Assembly (NCBI RefSeq): GCF_004210375.1
Contig: NC_134825.1
Location: forward strand, 73,461,558 to 73,525,557
Direction of reading: 5' to 3'
DNA length: 64,000 bases
From: Tachypleus tridentatus
Lineage: Eukaryota; Arthropoda; Merostomata; Xiphosura; Limulidae
The notes beneath the pieces were generated by a model. It was not told where the DNA came from, did not search any database, and saw nothing but the letters and a program-made list of their open reading frames with translations. The position numbers were made by a program, and so were the translations under genes. This document shows positions 1 through 12,885 of the stretch, piece after piece. Each line of letters opens with the position of its first letter. Within the stretch, counting starts at the first letter, position 1.

Positions 1-633
1 GGAAGTCCTACGCGTAACGTTAACACAAAAATTACCAGGGAGATTTTCTAAAACAATAAGTTCTAAATACTATAACATAGTGAAAAATATTGTTTTTTTT
101 AGAAATTAAAAATAAATAATCATAAGTGTCACAAATTTCACAACCATGCCATTTTTTCTCAAAAACTATACATTTATGGCGGGAATGCCCTTTTTAACTG
201 GCGAAACAAGATTATAATTAATGTACTTGTCATGAAACGTTAGTATTAGGTCTATATTTTCAACACAACATTTTTTACTCAGTGTTTTAGGGGTTTTAAA
301 GAATGAAAACAACGCGTAACAGTGTTGTAGCGTGCTTTCTCGTTAGGTGAGTTTTTTATCATTTGGTAAACATAATGCAGAAGTGCAGCTTACAATAACA
401 AAATTGATAGTCCCAACTTCACAAACAACGTTTCAACAAAAACTTTGAAACTAGTGTTAACCTAACTGCATAATTTCCTCACTAATATTTCGATAGAAAA
501 CATTGCCTAACGCAGGGAGTAACTGAATAACAGATAAATAAATAGGCACAGTGATTCTCACTGCCTAACTTACTAACTCACTCAGTTAAATAACCTATTA
601 ACTGAAAAATTCATTTAGTCTGATATTTACCCC

Positions 634-751
634 CACCTCAGTGGTTCACAAATAAGTCTGAAGGATTATAGCTTTAAAAACCTGATTTCAACACCCATGG
701 TGGGTATAGCACAGATAACACATTACGCAACTTTGTGCTTAAATTTGAAGA
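634..751 (+). repeat. Degraded tRNA-derived SINE, family 2
   Basis: The stretch runs from a 'cctcagtggttcac' start through a B-box-like 'tttcaacacccatggtggg' and 'agcacagataac' to 'tttgtgcttaaatt'. The same order of motifs occurs in the copies at 55,746-55,847 and, inverted, at 53,961-54,080. It is too diverged from a tRNA fold to be a functional tRNA gene. Confidence 0.5.
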
Positions 752-2236
752 ATAAATTACAGGGCTGAACTCAATAACTTCAATCTGATCACTGATGAAG
801 GCAAGTTAAACACACACATAGATATATATTTAAGCTATATCACTGTACAGACGTACATCTTTATGCATAAAAAAAATAACAATATTATACTGTCCAAAAT
901 GATCGAGTCTTTATGCATGACGTTCCCGGGGAAGGAGGATTGTGTGGCTTGTATTTTCTCGCTTGTGTAGGTTCCCATACTCTTATTTATAGTATAGGAA
1001 GTTTCCGGGTTTCACAGATAGCTAAATTTTATGAAATTTTTAGAAACTAAGTCATCATGAAGTCGCGAAAAGCTTTCTCTAGCAAGCAAACATCTGATAA
1101 AAATATTAAAAAAAAATAGCTTATAACATTCACTGTCCCTTTCCTAGATTGTGAAGTTCTTTGAACAGTAGTCATATAGAAACAAAATAGTGCACTAAAC
1201 TTTAAATTTCTTACACCTTTTCGGTGGTTCTCTTTTCCGATGATTATAGTGTCATGTCTCTTATTGTCATATGATGTCCTGTCACTGAGGAAGTTATACT
1301 TAAGTAGGTAGTTGAGTGTATTCAGTAGCGACCCTGTATTTTGTGTTCCTCTTGAAGTGGTCTCAATAGGAACCCTGAGCTCTTCAGAAGGTTGACTTCT
1401 CATTAGCAACTTTTTCTCTGAAATTATCCAGTTCGTAAGTCTCTCGCTGTATGCTTCCAATGATGACATTTGGTTTACACTGCCTGTCTTTCTGGATTCT
1501 ACAACGACATCATTAATTATTTTAAGTATAATATATAGCCCTTCCCAAGTCACGCTTAACTTTGGAGCTCATTTTCTCTTGCAGCGGGGATTGTTCAGCC
1601 ATACCATATCACCTCAGTCATATACAGTCTTATCAGCATGAGCATCGTAGCAACTTTCCATTTGATCTGTGTTTCATTTACGAAGCTAATAAAACCAAAG
1701 CATAACTTGAATTAAACCACAATTATCTTTGCACTTAAAACAGATGGCGCTACATATTACGCAATATACAAAAGCCATGATGGGATAATACCGTTGCTTT
1801 AAAAAGTTACGTGGTATAGGAAGCTATGATGATTGAATGGAAGTATTCTTTTGTTTAGGTGAATTTTTTTTGGTTTATTTTTTATTATAAAAACATGTCA
1901 TTGGAAATTTTTAGTATACTAAGTAAAATATAGTAGCTTTATTACATTTAATTTCATATTTAGTATCAATTGTAATAGAAATATCAATACTATGTAACCA
2001 AACAGATACAGACCAATATCACGAAAATATCTGTTACTAGGATTTTAGCATGCTTTATACTTATTGCTGCAACGTTTTCACCCAACAATATATTATTACG
2101 AATGTTTTAACAATTTTTCAAAAGATTGGAAATTTTTTATTAGGGAATCTTTAAGAAGTACAGCAATATAAGTCTCTGGAATGATTACAAATATACCTAA
2201 AAATATTATTGTTCATGCCCCTAAAAATGTAACATA

Positions 2237-2468
2237 TGGGTCATTCCATGCCAACTCACTCAGAAAAAAGAACTTTTTCAGGTCCATGTTGTAGAGTTTT
2301 TCTTGAACAAATTCAAGCAAAAACTTCATTTTGATTTATTCAGCTATGCAAGATCCTAGAGCTGTACTGCATGGCTAAATAAATAAAAGTGAAGATTTTG
2401 CTTAATTTTTCAAGGAAATCTATGACATGAACTAGGAAGCCCTAGTTAGGTTGGCATGGAATGACCCC
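2237..2468. mobile_element. 232-bp MITE with near-perfect terminal inverted repeats
   Basis: The left end reads 'gggtcattccatgccaac' and the right end is its exact reverse complement. Both ends are flanked by TA, as expected for a TA-target DNA transposon. The interior is AT-rich with no coding capacity, so it is a non-autonomous element. The superfamily (Tc1/mariner-like) is inferred only from the TA target. Confidence 0.75.
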
Positions 2469-4575
2469 TATACATATATCACTATACACATAATAATCTT
2501 CATGGTATATAACAACCTGAATGAATATTGGGTCTGTATATCTAAATGAATTTTTTTTTTTTTTACATTCAGTTTTTGGAATATCAGGCTGTAACCAACC
2601 AAATTTGTCTTGCCTGCTAGTTACAACAATGTTATTTGTGTTCGTATAGCCATATCTATAGCAACCAGGATGAAAATTGATGCAAAAATAAAATTTTATG
2701 TATCTGACACAACAGCATGCAAAAAAATTGGATTTGTCCATTTTGAGTCTTTTTTTTTTTTTTTTCTTAATGTGATTTGAGCTCATGAAAAACCCAACAA
2801 TTTTTGGGTAAATTACTCTATTTTAACCAATTTACATTGGATTTGATACAAAAGTACATTTTTTGCAGATCTTAAGTAGTCATAAAGACAGTTTTCAACT
2901 TTTCTGTGTTTTTCATGATTTTTATAGTGTTAGAACTGGCCATGCTTGAATTGTGTGACAGAGAGATATTATTTGTCCATGCATGTCAGCCTCATTACTT
3001 GTGTTGTTATTTAGGTTATTCTGTTGTAGACATTTTATCTATTTGGGAATTAGTTTCTATTAGCAACCTTAACTCTATGTTGAAATACATGCTGTCACAT
3101 AGTTGTATACATTTGTGAATATGGAAGGTAGTAATTTCATATGATATCTAGCTCTCTAATTTTATAATTTCATCAATAGAAATAGGTAAAATGACTATAT
3201 AAGACTATGTTTATGTACTTATTAGATTAAATTATGATGCAAGAATATTTCAAAGATTTATTTTAACTTTTACAGTATTACTGTTTATAAATGTGTAATT
3301 AAATATTGCATGCAGTTGTGTGAGTGTTTCATTGTGATATATGCAATTTAATATATCATTTAAACTTTTTTTTAAGTAAGGACATTTAGTATTTAATAGT
3401 TTTTAAACTATAAAATGCAACAATGGAAATTATATCCAAATCATAATTATTTGTTTAGTTGGCAAAAATGTATTTATTGTTCTGCTGTATGCCTCTGGAT
3501 ACAATGTTTTTCATTGCTATCAATAAAATTTTAGTTTATAACATACATAAGATTTGATTTCAAAATATTCATACTTAGTATTTTCTATACTGTATATTCC
3601 ATTCAGTTATTTTTTCAACAATAGCATTGAACCTTTTTGTAAGGACTTATTGAATTATGCATGTTTAATTTTCATATTCGTTACTGATGTTTAATATATT
3701 TGTAAGTTATTCATTAATACAGGTTTTATGGTTATGGTAGTTGGAATGTGCATATGTTTGAAAAGGTAGATAAATAACTATTTAAAAAGTCTAATAAACT
3801 GACCAATTATTAAAGATATTTTTGGGTAGCTTTCTAATTAAAATATATGTATTTTTAATATGCTTCTGAGAAGTTGTTTTCCTTGGAAAAATATTTTGTA
3901 ACAATTTTAAATAGGTGAGTTTTATTGTTACCCTGTTTGATATGAGATTTTAATTTGTTGCAACCAGTTTTTATTGTTCACAGTTTGGTACTGAACCTTC
4001 ATACAAGATTTTATTAGATTCTTATATTAGTGTTTGGAAACAAGATTTAGACATTTCTTTATGAAACAAAATGATGTTAACTTTTAGCTACCTATGTACA
4101 TAACTTATTTTAACTAGTTTTAAATTTGTTTTCATAAAATGAAAGTATTAACACACACAAATCCAAAGTGATGAGACTTGCACTTATGTTGGATGTTGAT
4201 AAAATTTGTTGTAATTGAGCTGAAAAGACAAATTATTTCTTATTAGCATGATATACATGTTGAACTACAACAAAAACATAAAAATTAAAATTGAATGATG
4301 TTTACAACTAGACCAAACCAACATGCATACAGATGTTTAAAATATATCATATTTTGACCAAACATATACAAAAGAGCTAATTAAGAGTGTCTGGATGCAT
4401 TACCTGTCTATTAAAATATGTAAATGGGACACTTTTAATATATTATAGTTGGTTCATAAAAGGTTAAAATCTTGAAATAATAATCATTTAATATTTTTCA
4501 GTATTACAAAGATTTTTTAAATATTTATTAATTAAAAATTTACATTTATGAGGTATTACTTCATATCTTTGTTCT

Positions 4576-4579
<4 letters not shown>

Positions 4580-4608
<29 letters not shown>
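4580..4608. repeat. (TA)n microsatellite
   Basis: An uninterrupted alternating TA run of about 29 bases, roughly 170 bp before the first mitofusin coding exon. Confidence 0.95.
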
Positions 4609-4610
<2 letters not shown>

Positions 4611-4785
4611 TAAGATATTTCAGTGGCTTACTATAAAGTAGCATACAAATATGAGAATTATGCACACTTGACTTGTAAGGCATTATCCCTATGCTTAGAT
4701 TTTGCAAATTTTGAGGTTAAAACAATTCATGAAATGCAGTTTTATAAACAGTTACAATTGTAATGTGTTTTCTCTCTTTTAACAG

Positions 4786-5065
4786 ATGAAGATATATTTT
4801 CAGCTTTTATGTTTAAAAAAATGAATTATGGCTGGGTACCTGAATCAAGCACATTTGTTGAGTCCAGTAGAATCCAAATCTTTCAGTCTAGATGATAAAT
4901 CAGATTCACTATCAGCAACTCGAACGGAAATGACTACAAGTGTTCGCTGGGTACCAGATGTAGGTGACTCGCCTCTGAAAATTTTTGTTTTAGCCAAGAA
5001 AAAGATTAATGATATATTTATTGGCATTCAGAGCTATGTGGAAGAAAGTAACAAATTCCTGTCTA
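4786..5065 (+). CDS. Marf/MFN: Mitofusin exon 1 (start codon, N-terminus)
   Basis: Mitofusins are large dynamin-like GTPases that tether and fuse mitochondrial outer membranes. This exon follows a 'ttttaacag' acceptor, carries 42 nt of 5' UTR and starts at ATG 4,828. I chose this start because the next residues lead directly into the conserved family block 'SPLKIFVLAKKKINDIF' with 'QSYVEESNKFL' after it. An upstream ATG at 4,786 is out of frame and short. The exon ends at 5,065 before 'gtaagt', after one base of codon 80. Exons 1-10 together keep one open frame of 481 codons with no internal stop. Vertebrate mitofusins are about 740-760 residues, so the rest must come from later exons. The family assignment is from recognised motifs; the choice of paralogue is not made. 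Confidence 0.93.
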
Positions 5066-6528
5066 GTAAGTTTATGCTATTTTTCTTGTCAGATTTTTAA
5101 TATTTAACTTCCAGTCAGAACAAGCTACCTTTTTATATTAAAAATAAACATCAACCTGGTAAATGTTCTTGTCAAGAATAAAGTACTGAATGCATTTTAT
5201 CACCTATTGGGTACCATCCTTTTAATTATATGTTTGGCTGTAAACCCATTGATACCATGCATGGTTTGACCAGCCTAGGATATTTAGGTTGGTTCTTAAT
5301 TCATACAACAAATTTTAAGTGCAAAGTAATCTGTATAACAAAAGTATGATAAAAACTGTAAATTTAGTTATATTAAACATTTTAACCAATACTTTTGTTT
5401 AAAGAAGCAGTAGAGTACAACGTAAACTGATTTAATTTTATAATACTTAGTATAATTTCTTTAAGTAAGTAATTATACGTTTGCCTGTATTTATTTGTTT
5501 TACAGGAGAGGACTTAACTGTAACATAGTTTTAAATGCTGGTTTTTTTAAAATAAGTATAGTGTGGATGCTGTTTACACAAGGTTTATATTGTAGTGATA
5601 GTATTAACTTAAATTTATATTTACTGGTAAAGCTTTATTTGGACTTCTGTGTTTACTCTTGTTCATGAAACTATACAAAAGGAGTTAACATGTTTAAAGA
5701 ATTTAAAGATAGACTGGTAAACGATAACTCAGCTGTGAGAAAGGACTAAAGATTTAATTCTCATTTCCTCTAGTTATCTATAGAGCTGTAAATTTGTTAA
5801 TGATTTTGAAAGGTGATTTATTTGAGTGGTAGGAAGTGAAAACTTTAAAAGTTTAATATAAAGAGTAATATGTGTAGGCTTAGGCACATTTAATTGAGAT
5901 ACAAATCAAGGATGTGGAAGTAAGATAATTGGGCATTTAACAGATTCATCGTTTGTTGTTTATATTTCTCATACTTGCTATTAGTTCTGCAATTCACTAA
6001 CTTTGTGTTGTTTAAAGTAGAAAGACACATGATGACAGATTGATGTTTGTGTTGTTATGAATGTCTTATCTTTCATAGGAGAAAAATCTGTGTTTTCTTA
6101 TGCTTCTTTATAGGCTTTGCCTATTTCTAGTTTGCTCATCCTATTCTAGGTCATGATCATTTAAAAATGAGATGTTTAATTTTCAGTTACAAAAATATAT
6201 TGTCCATATAAAATTGTAATTAAACAGTCCCAGTTTAAAAGACTTTTTGCAGCAAACACGTTAACAGACTGAACTTCAGGAAGCAAAGTAATAAAAGATT
6301 TATGTACTACAGTTCAAAGAGTTAAGTAAGAGTGGTGTTGGTTCTCATCAGAAAGAGTGAGAAGTCTGGAACATGATTTGTAAAATTCTAAAGTTTTTTT
6401 TTTTACTGTAATCAACAATGTTTTGTCTATTTTAGGCAAAAACACGTGTTTCTAGAACTTATTCTTTCAAGTATTTTGAAACTATAATCCTGGTTGGTTA
6501 GCTCTGGGTCATTATCTCTCGCTCTCTC

Positions 6529-6659
6529 GTGTGTGTGTGTGTGTGTGTTTTTCTTATAGATGGAATAACAGTCATCAAGAGGTTTTATTGCATCTGTGTT
6601 ATTAAAGAATGCTGTTTGAAACATTACTATGAATGTGTGTGTGTGTGTGTGTGTGTGTG
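6529..6659. repeat. Two (GT)n microsatellites
   Basis: GT runs occupy about 6,529-6,547 and 6,633-6,659, separated by about 85 bp of ordinary intron sequence. Confidence 0.9.
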
Positions 6660-6828
6660 ATTATATGTATTTTTCATGTTTTGTGTAATGTTAGTACATA
6701 TCTTTCTACTTACTGTATTCTGCTTTGACAGATATGCATAACTGATTTTGTTTGCATTTATAGTTGGAGCAAAGTCAAACTTGATATTTTCATTAATTTC
6801 TGTCTTATACAAGTAACATTTCTTACTA

Positions 6829-7028
6829 CAGGGTGGCACGTAAGTCCCTACACATCCATATATCTTGTGTATCCAGTGTATCTGTGTGCTGTCCCTTATT
6901 CTCGCTGCATAATATTATGCTTACATTGGCCATATTTCTCTAAAAAAAAACAAAAAACTTTATAATAAATTCGTAATTAAGTATAACATAATAACATATG
7001 GATGGGTAGGGATTTACGGGCCACCCTG
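6829..7028. mobile_element. 200-bp MITE, TIR CAGGGTGGC..., TA target duplication
   Basis: The ends are inverted repeats of about 30 bp. The left end begins 'cagggtggcacgtaagtccc' and the right end, reverse-complemented, begins 'cagggtggcccgtaaatccc'. TA flanks both sides (6,827-6,828 and 7,029-7,030). There is no coding sequence inside. CAGGG-type ends with a TA target are typical of Tc1/mariner-derived MITEs. Confidence 0.88.
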
Positions 7029-7722
7029 TATAATACATTAAAGGTTGAGCTCAAGACCATTGGTAATTTATACTTCATGTTGCATTGACTGAAATTTAGA
7101 AGACATAAAAACCAATGGGATATATATTGTTTTCAATTATAAATTTTGTGAATCATTTTCAAAATGTTTGACAATAACGTCACGGAAATAAATAATGAAA
7201 GACAGAGTAGATTGTTGAGTAAATGTTATTAATTCATAAGCTGATTTAATGCTTGCATAAATGTATGTGTATGCATCATCAGTGTAGAATATTATCAGAA
7301 TGCTTATTTTAAGCTACTTCCATAGAGATTTACAATATAAATACAAAATGATGCCTGTTTTATGTCCTTGACCCTGTAACTAATTATTATTATGTATTTA
7401 GACAGTGTACAACTGTTCAATAATTTGTTTTAAATATGAGCAGTTTTTATTTTTAATATACATCCATTAGCTTTGCCTTTTTGGCTAATTAAAGATTTTA
7501 GAGACACTTTGATTTTGCAGAAATACATATATATTGTTATAGTAAGCACGTTACTCAACTGTGCTTAGGAAATTTCCCTTTAATTAATTTGTCATATTTA
7601 ATCTTCTTGTCAGTTGACATATTTGTACACATAGTTTTAAGTATTAGGATGTTTGTTTATTTTTTTAACTGTTATTTTGTAGCCATTTTGAATTTAATCT
7701 GTACAGTGTATGGGTTTTTATA

Positions 7723-7962
7723 CAGGGTGTTCGGAAAGTCACTGTGCAGTTTTGTAATCAGCATTCATTCAGTCTATTTCAAGCCAGGAACTGATAGCGG
7801 TGTTCAGAAGCAAAATAAGAAGGATCCAAGCCTGTATTGATGCCAAGAGGGGTCACTTTCAACATTGTTTATAATTGTCATTCATATTTACTTCCTGTAT
7901 TCTATATTGAAACACATCTGTTAGTAAATATATAAGTGCACAGTGATTTTCTGAACATCCTG
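7723..7962. mobile_element. 240-bp deletion derivative of a Tc1/mariner element
   Basis: The left end 'cagggtgttcggaaagtcac' pairs with the right end, reverse-complemented 'caggatgttcagaaaatcac'. TA flanks both sides. On the + strand, around 7,806-7,862, a short reading frame 'RRIQACIDAKRGHFQHCL' followed by a stop resembles the last residues of Tc1/mariner transposases. The element therefore keeps the 3' end of the transposase gene and has lost the rest, which shows how this MITE arose. Confidence 0.85.
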
Positions 7963-8050
7963 TATTACCCATATTATAGATAGTGAAGGCTTGTATGTTA
8001 CCATTTTTATATTGGATTTACATGATAAACTTCTTTTAAACAATTTTTAG

Positions 8051-8177
8051 GTATGACAGTAGAAAGCGGTGTTGTTTCTGAACAGCTGGTAAAACAGACT
8101 TCAAACTTCAGGGAAAGGATTACAGGGATTCAAGATGTCTTAACTCGTAATCACATGAAAGTGGTGTTTTTTGGAAG
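8051..8177 (+). CDS. Marf/MFN: Mitofusin exon 2
   Basis: The exon starts after 'caatttttag' and ends before 'gtgggt'. It completes codon 80 and encodes roughly residues 81-122, ending in 'RNHMKVVFFGR', the strand that leads into the nucleotide-binding P-loop. The Arg codon of the 'GRTSNGKS' motif is split between this exon and the next (AG|G). The donor 'gtgggt' is weaker than consensus but frame and family alignment fix the border. Confidence 0.93.
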
Positions 8178-11100
8178 GTGGGTTGTTTTTGTTCCTATGT
8201 ATAGTGGTATAGGAGGACATATATGTGCATAGCTTTATGTATACTGGAACACGTCAGAATGTGGTCATTGATGTGATTCATAAATGACTGTGAATTTTAA
8301 ATGGCAATAAATGGATGTGCATTTCATATGTGAGTTCTTATTGGATGTATATTTGTTACATATATATGTATTTTTTATTCATTGAAATAATGTGCCAGAA
8401 ATATAAACTAGTTTAATGTAGATTATGCAAGATCATGAGACAGATCAAAGGGACATTAGATGATTCAGTTAATTGAGGTAACCCTTCATCTAAAAGAGAG
8501 ATAAAAATTTAAAGTATTAAAACCAAACTAAATGTATCCTGTCATATTCAAACACCTATTTAACAAAAATTATGAACAAAATCAAATTTAGCAATACAAA
8601 CTACTTTATCAGGTAAACCATTCCACCAGGTGGTATACCTCTGGCTGAAAAATTATATATTTTGCTGAGCAACGAGTCTTATCACAAAGTTTACACTTTT
8701 TCTTCCTAATTTATAGTATTTGAGTTTTGATTTATGTTCTTTAATGTGATTGTTTTATACTAAGTTACCTGTAATTCTTCTTTCCTAGAGATAGAACAAG
8801 TCCAAAACTTCACATCTTTCTGCCTAGATATATATATATATATATATATGTATTTTATATTAGACATTATCTAAGTAGTAACCTTTTTCTGAACTTTTCA
8901 AACTTCTTTATCTTTTCTGTAGTAGATGAACTAAACCTGTTACGAATTTTCCAAATGAAGCTTTATGATAGTTATATATAATAGTAAAATTACCACCTTA
9001 TTTTTCAATTAGAATAGAAAAGGGACTTTTAGGATTTAATTTCCATAAATAGATTCCAGAATTTTATTTGTTTTTGCACAACTAAATATTTAGCTTAAGA
9101 TTTCAAGCAGTGTTCAATGTTAATGGTTGTCAGATTGCCAAAGAAGAATGAAAATTTGCTTGGAATAACTGAATTTACTTATGTATTTCAATCATAAGTA
9201 TAAATAAAATAATCGATGTAATATTCGTTCTTATTAATAATAAGTTAAATGAATCAATCTAGAGCAAAATTTACAAAGAATAAGCTTCAATTTGTTATTA
9301 TTTTCATTGTAGAGGCATTATGTATTTACTTCTGTATTGGCTCCGTTTTCTACAAGGTAGTATACGTTAGGGACATTATAAAAATGTGCGGTTTTAGTTT
9401 TTGGGAACATCTTGCACAATTTTGTTTTAATCAATTATTTGTATTCTTCATACCTTGTGAAGAGTTCACAATATGGCTAACTGATCACACACTTCTGTGA
9501 ACTTGCTGCTTTAGTATTTTTAAAATACTATGAATTGAATGGTTTAGAACAAAAATATAAATCAGAAATTCTTGAAAGCAAGAAATATGAGGAGAGGTTG
9601 GAAAAGTGTTTATTGAGACTTGTAAGGAGAATCATTATTAATTTAAAGTTTACAGTTAATAGTGTAGAAGTTGAACTAAAGTAGTTTTTGATGTTACTAA
9701 CTAAACATTCATAACTTTTGTAACTAGAAACATTCTCTTGTTGGTTTTAGCACAATCCTTGTGCAGAGGCTCATTAAGTTATCTATTTGCTTTTGAAAAC
9801 TAGTGCTGTATTAAAGAATCAGCAAAGGAAGAACAAAATTCTAAGTTGTTGAGTGGCCAAGTAGGTTTTAAAGTTATAACCTTCAGGAAACTGAGAACAA
9901 GTTTCAAGTAAATGAAATTTACCTCCCATTTGCCTGAATGAACAAGTGCATTCTCACATAAATGTCAAATTCTGTAAGACTTTTACAAGAAAACACATCT
10001 AAGTTCTTCCATCCACCATTGACATGGTTTTCTCACATAAAAGATATTATAGTGCTTCAAAAATTTACATACACCATTGTACAGTTCTTTATATTAACTA
10101 ATTTTATAATGAGGCCTAATCACTAAGACATTCAAGGCTCTTTTAAATAATGAAAATTATGCCAAATACAATTTTTTACTACCTTCTTAGAATTTTCACT
10201 GACTGGAGATACAATTGTTCAAAAACTATCCATACTTATGATTCTAAACAGGGAAGTGCTTATGTATTATAAGTCACAGCCTTCTGTTATTAAGCCAATT
10301 TCTTATTCATTTTGTGACTTTTTTCTTATCTCTTTTGTGAGCAAACAATCTGTGTATTAATTCTACATGAAATGTATATACATGCATGTTAACATCTTGC
10401 AAAACCTGGAAACTATAAGGAAATCTATTATATCATAGTATAACAACAATGTAAAACTAGCTGCTGTTAAAATCGGTTGATTTCCTGAAATGTCATTAGT
10501 GTACAAAATAAGGTTTTGTTGGTTTCAGTTATCAGTTATAGAGCATTTCCTTTAGTTTAATCATTTTTAACTTAGATATATGGTATACACTAATACCATT
10601 TATGGTAAATATGCTCATGAGTAGTTTCAAACATAAGTATATGCAAACTTCTAATGAAACAAGCGTATCCATAAGAACTGGGTGTTCAATTGATAAAAGT
10701 AATTATCTGTGAGCATCCAGTAATTTCACATATAATAATTTATTGTACTAAAATTATGAATTAGTCAACCAACATCATACAAATAATTGACTAATCAGAA
10801 TTACTGTTTTTTTATTACTGTTTTCAATGAATCCAGTTATTTAAATAAATATAATATTGTCATTATGATTTCTCTCTATTATTGACAAAGGTAAGTCTAC
10901 AGATTTACAATGATAAACTCAAGAGTTTGATTTCCACTTGGTAGACACAGCAGATATTCTTATATGGCTTTGCTACAAACACACACTTTATTATCTTTAA
11001 TTCAAGTTTTTGCAGCTTAGTCAGTTAATTTGACAATTCTTGAAATTGACAAACTAATAAAAATGAGGTTTTTCTGGTTATTACTGTTTTTTGATTATCC

Positions 11101-11437
11101 CATTTATCCATAAAGTGTGTGTTTATAATTGGATAGTGACTCAGTTGTTGAAACAAGTAGGGTGTAAGCCAGCAAGAAATAGTAATAAAGTGTGTGTGTA
11201 TAAATCATGATAATGACTTGGCTTTTGCCACATGTAAAGTTGGGTCTAATCCAGTGAGGTTAAGTTCTTGTATATAAAACACAATAGTTACTTAACTGTT
11301 GACACATGTAAAGTCAGGTCTAAACTAGTATGAAAGATTAATTATGTTTATATGAGACAGTGTAATAATTTAAGAGTTATGAAAAGTTAAGTGGAACATA
11401 AGCCAATAACAAATTAATTTATTCTTGTTATCTTTAG
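8178..11437 (+). other. Mitofusin intron 2
   Basis: A GT-AG intron. From 8,396 onward it belongs to the segment repeated at 36,078-43,707. It contains a (TA)n run near 8,829-8,849 and an old SINE at about 10,880-10,990. No other coding sequence is supported. Confidence 0.75.
10880..10990 (+). repeat. tRNA-derived SINE fragment
   Basis: 'ggtaagtctacagatttac' is followed by a B-box-like 'gtttgatttccacttggtag' and 'cacagcagatat...tggctttgctacaaacacac'. This matches the layout of short tRNA-derived SINEs. The second copy of this region (near 38,410) lacks the 5' half of the SINE and about 170 bp before it. Confidence 0.5.
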
Positions 11438-11600
11438 GACAAGTAATGGTAAGAGCACAGTGATTAATGCCCTCCTGCAGGATAAGATCCTGCCTAGTGG
11501 CCTAGGTCATACCACAAACTGTTTCTTACAAGTTGAAGGAGGTGATACCCAAGAGCCCTATCTCCTAACAGAAGATTCTCATGATCCGCAGAATGTACAG
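11438..11600 (+). CDS. Marf/MFN: Mitofusin exon 3 (GTPase G1 and G2)
   Basis: The exon starts after 'tctttag' and ends before 'gtatgc' at a codon boundary (codons 123-176). It completes the P-loop '[15 protein letters not shown]' (G1, phosphate binding, around residues 121-135). It also carries the G2 threonine region 'GLGHTTNCF', whose Thr coordinates Mg2+ in dynamin-family GTPases. An intact P-loop lysine and serine argue that the original copy encodes an active GTPase. Confidence 0.95.
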
Positions 11601-12763
11601 GTATGCAAGTTTTGAAGCATTGTATTTGAGAATATCCACTTAAAAAGTAACTTATATGAACAACCCAGTAGTAATATACAGTGTATTGAATTATTCTTAA
11701 CAAATATAACTGTTTTTTTTTATAAATATGGAAGAAACAATGTTTGTTGAAGAATTTTCACTGAATTTACAGTCCAAATTTTTTGAAAGCTTGTGTTATC
11801 ATTTAATACTTCATTTGAATTATGACTTTACAATATAATAGTGGAGAAAATGTTTTTAATGGAGCAAGATAAAGTAGGCATAGTTAGGTCATTCTTCATT
11901 TGACAGTTATATGTTTAATGTATATTAGGCCTTATTGGCTGAAATAACTGTATGATTAGGTGAAGAAAATCACAAACAGGTAAAAAATATATAAAATGGG
12001 TTTAAAAGTTATTACATACAATTAATTAAAACATTCTAATTAATAAATCAAATAAAGTTGCTGCTTATAATTTTGATACATAAAAAGGTTATTCTTGTCG
12101 TACTCTGTTGATTGTAAGTGCATTGAAACTTCACAATAGTTCTTAAAACAAAGAAATTGTAGATCCAGAGACCCAAGAATTTAATTGGAAAAGTTTTACA
12201 AGAATTTAGGAAAATAAATATGTAATTGAAATCTACAACAAAGGAAGGTAAATATTTTTGATTTTCATCAAAAAATATATATTACAGTTAAATCTATAAC
12301 TTCCCAAAACTACATATTCATACAAATGTCACATATAAAAAAAACATTTTATTACTAAAACTACATAATCTGAAGAAAAATCTCATTTTTAAACAAATGC
12401 ATACAGTAGATTTCATTGTTGTTTTTACAATGCAATAAAAGAAATTTTACCCCATTTGCATAATAGTGATACATTCAGAAAGTGTCTCAAAATATTTTTT
12501 TAAGTATGTTGGCTTAGAGCATATGATTTATTTACAAGGTAAGATTTGTTTTTGATTAGATACTAGTACCTAGTTTCATCAGTATGCTATGTTTTTGTTT
12601 GTTTAGAAAGTTTATTTCAAATATTTATGTTTGGATACTTGCAGATACAACTTTAGTTTCCTTGATTGTTTTTTTAAAAAAATTGTATTTAAGTACTTGT
12701 ACAATTTTAAAGTGTTTTGCAGTTTTGGATACCGTAAGTATGTTTTACTTCCTTTGTTTCTAG

Positions 12764-12885
12764 TCAGTTGCTCAGTTGGCACATGCCTTAAACAGTGAAA
12801 AACTGGGAGACAGTACTTTGGTACGCATCTTATGGCCAAAAGAAAAATATCACCTTCTAAGAGATGATGTAGTATTAGTTGACAG
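12764..12885 (+). CDS. Marf/MFN: Mitofusin exon 4
   Basis: The exon follows 'tttctag' and ends before 'gtgaga' inside a serine codon (AG|C). It encodes '[13 protein letters not shown]' to 'DDVVLVD', which is the helix and strand just before the G3 motif. The Asp of 'DSPG' (about residue 216) is the last full codon. The neighbouring exon supplies the rest of G3. Confidence 0.94.

Larger units (their letters stand above)
1..4785. other. Upstream non-coding region of mitofusin
   Basis: AT-rich DNA with no exon that I can support. It holds an old SINE near 634-751, a 232-bp MITE at 2,237-2,468, T-rich tracts near 2,551-2,564 and 2,751-2,765, and a (TA)n run at 4,580-4,608. The mitofusin promoter and any untranslated first exon must lie here or further left, but I see no CpG-rich block or clear core promoter that would place them. 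Confidence 0.5.
5066..8050 (+). other. Mitofusin intron 1
   Basis: A GT-AG intron of about 3 kb. It contains two (GT)n microsatellites (6,529-6,547 and 6,633-6,659) and two TA-flanked non-autonomous Tc1/mariner-type elements (6,829-7,028 and 7,723-7,962). I see no other gene in it. Confidence 0.8.

Noticed and set aside
1047-1553. A 168-codon open frame on the - strand, with a plausible acceptor 'gtcgttgtag' and a helical stretch around 'YSERLTNWIISEKKLL'.
   Set aside because: It has a protein-like middle but no family I can name, and its C-terminal half looks like chance translation. It is not enough to call an exon. A transcript search would decide.
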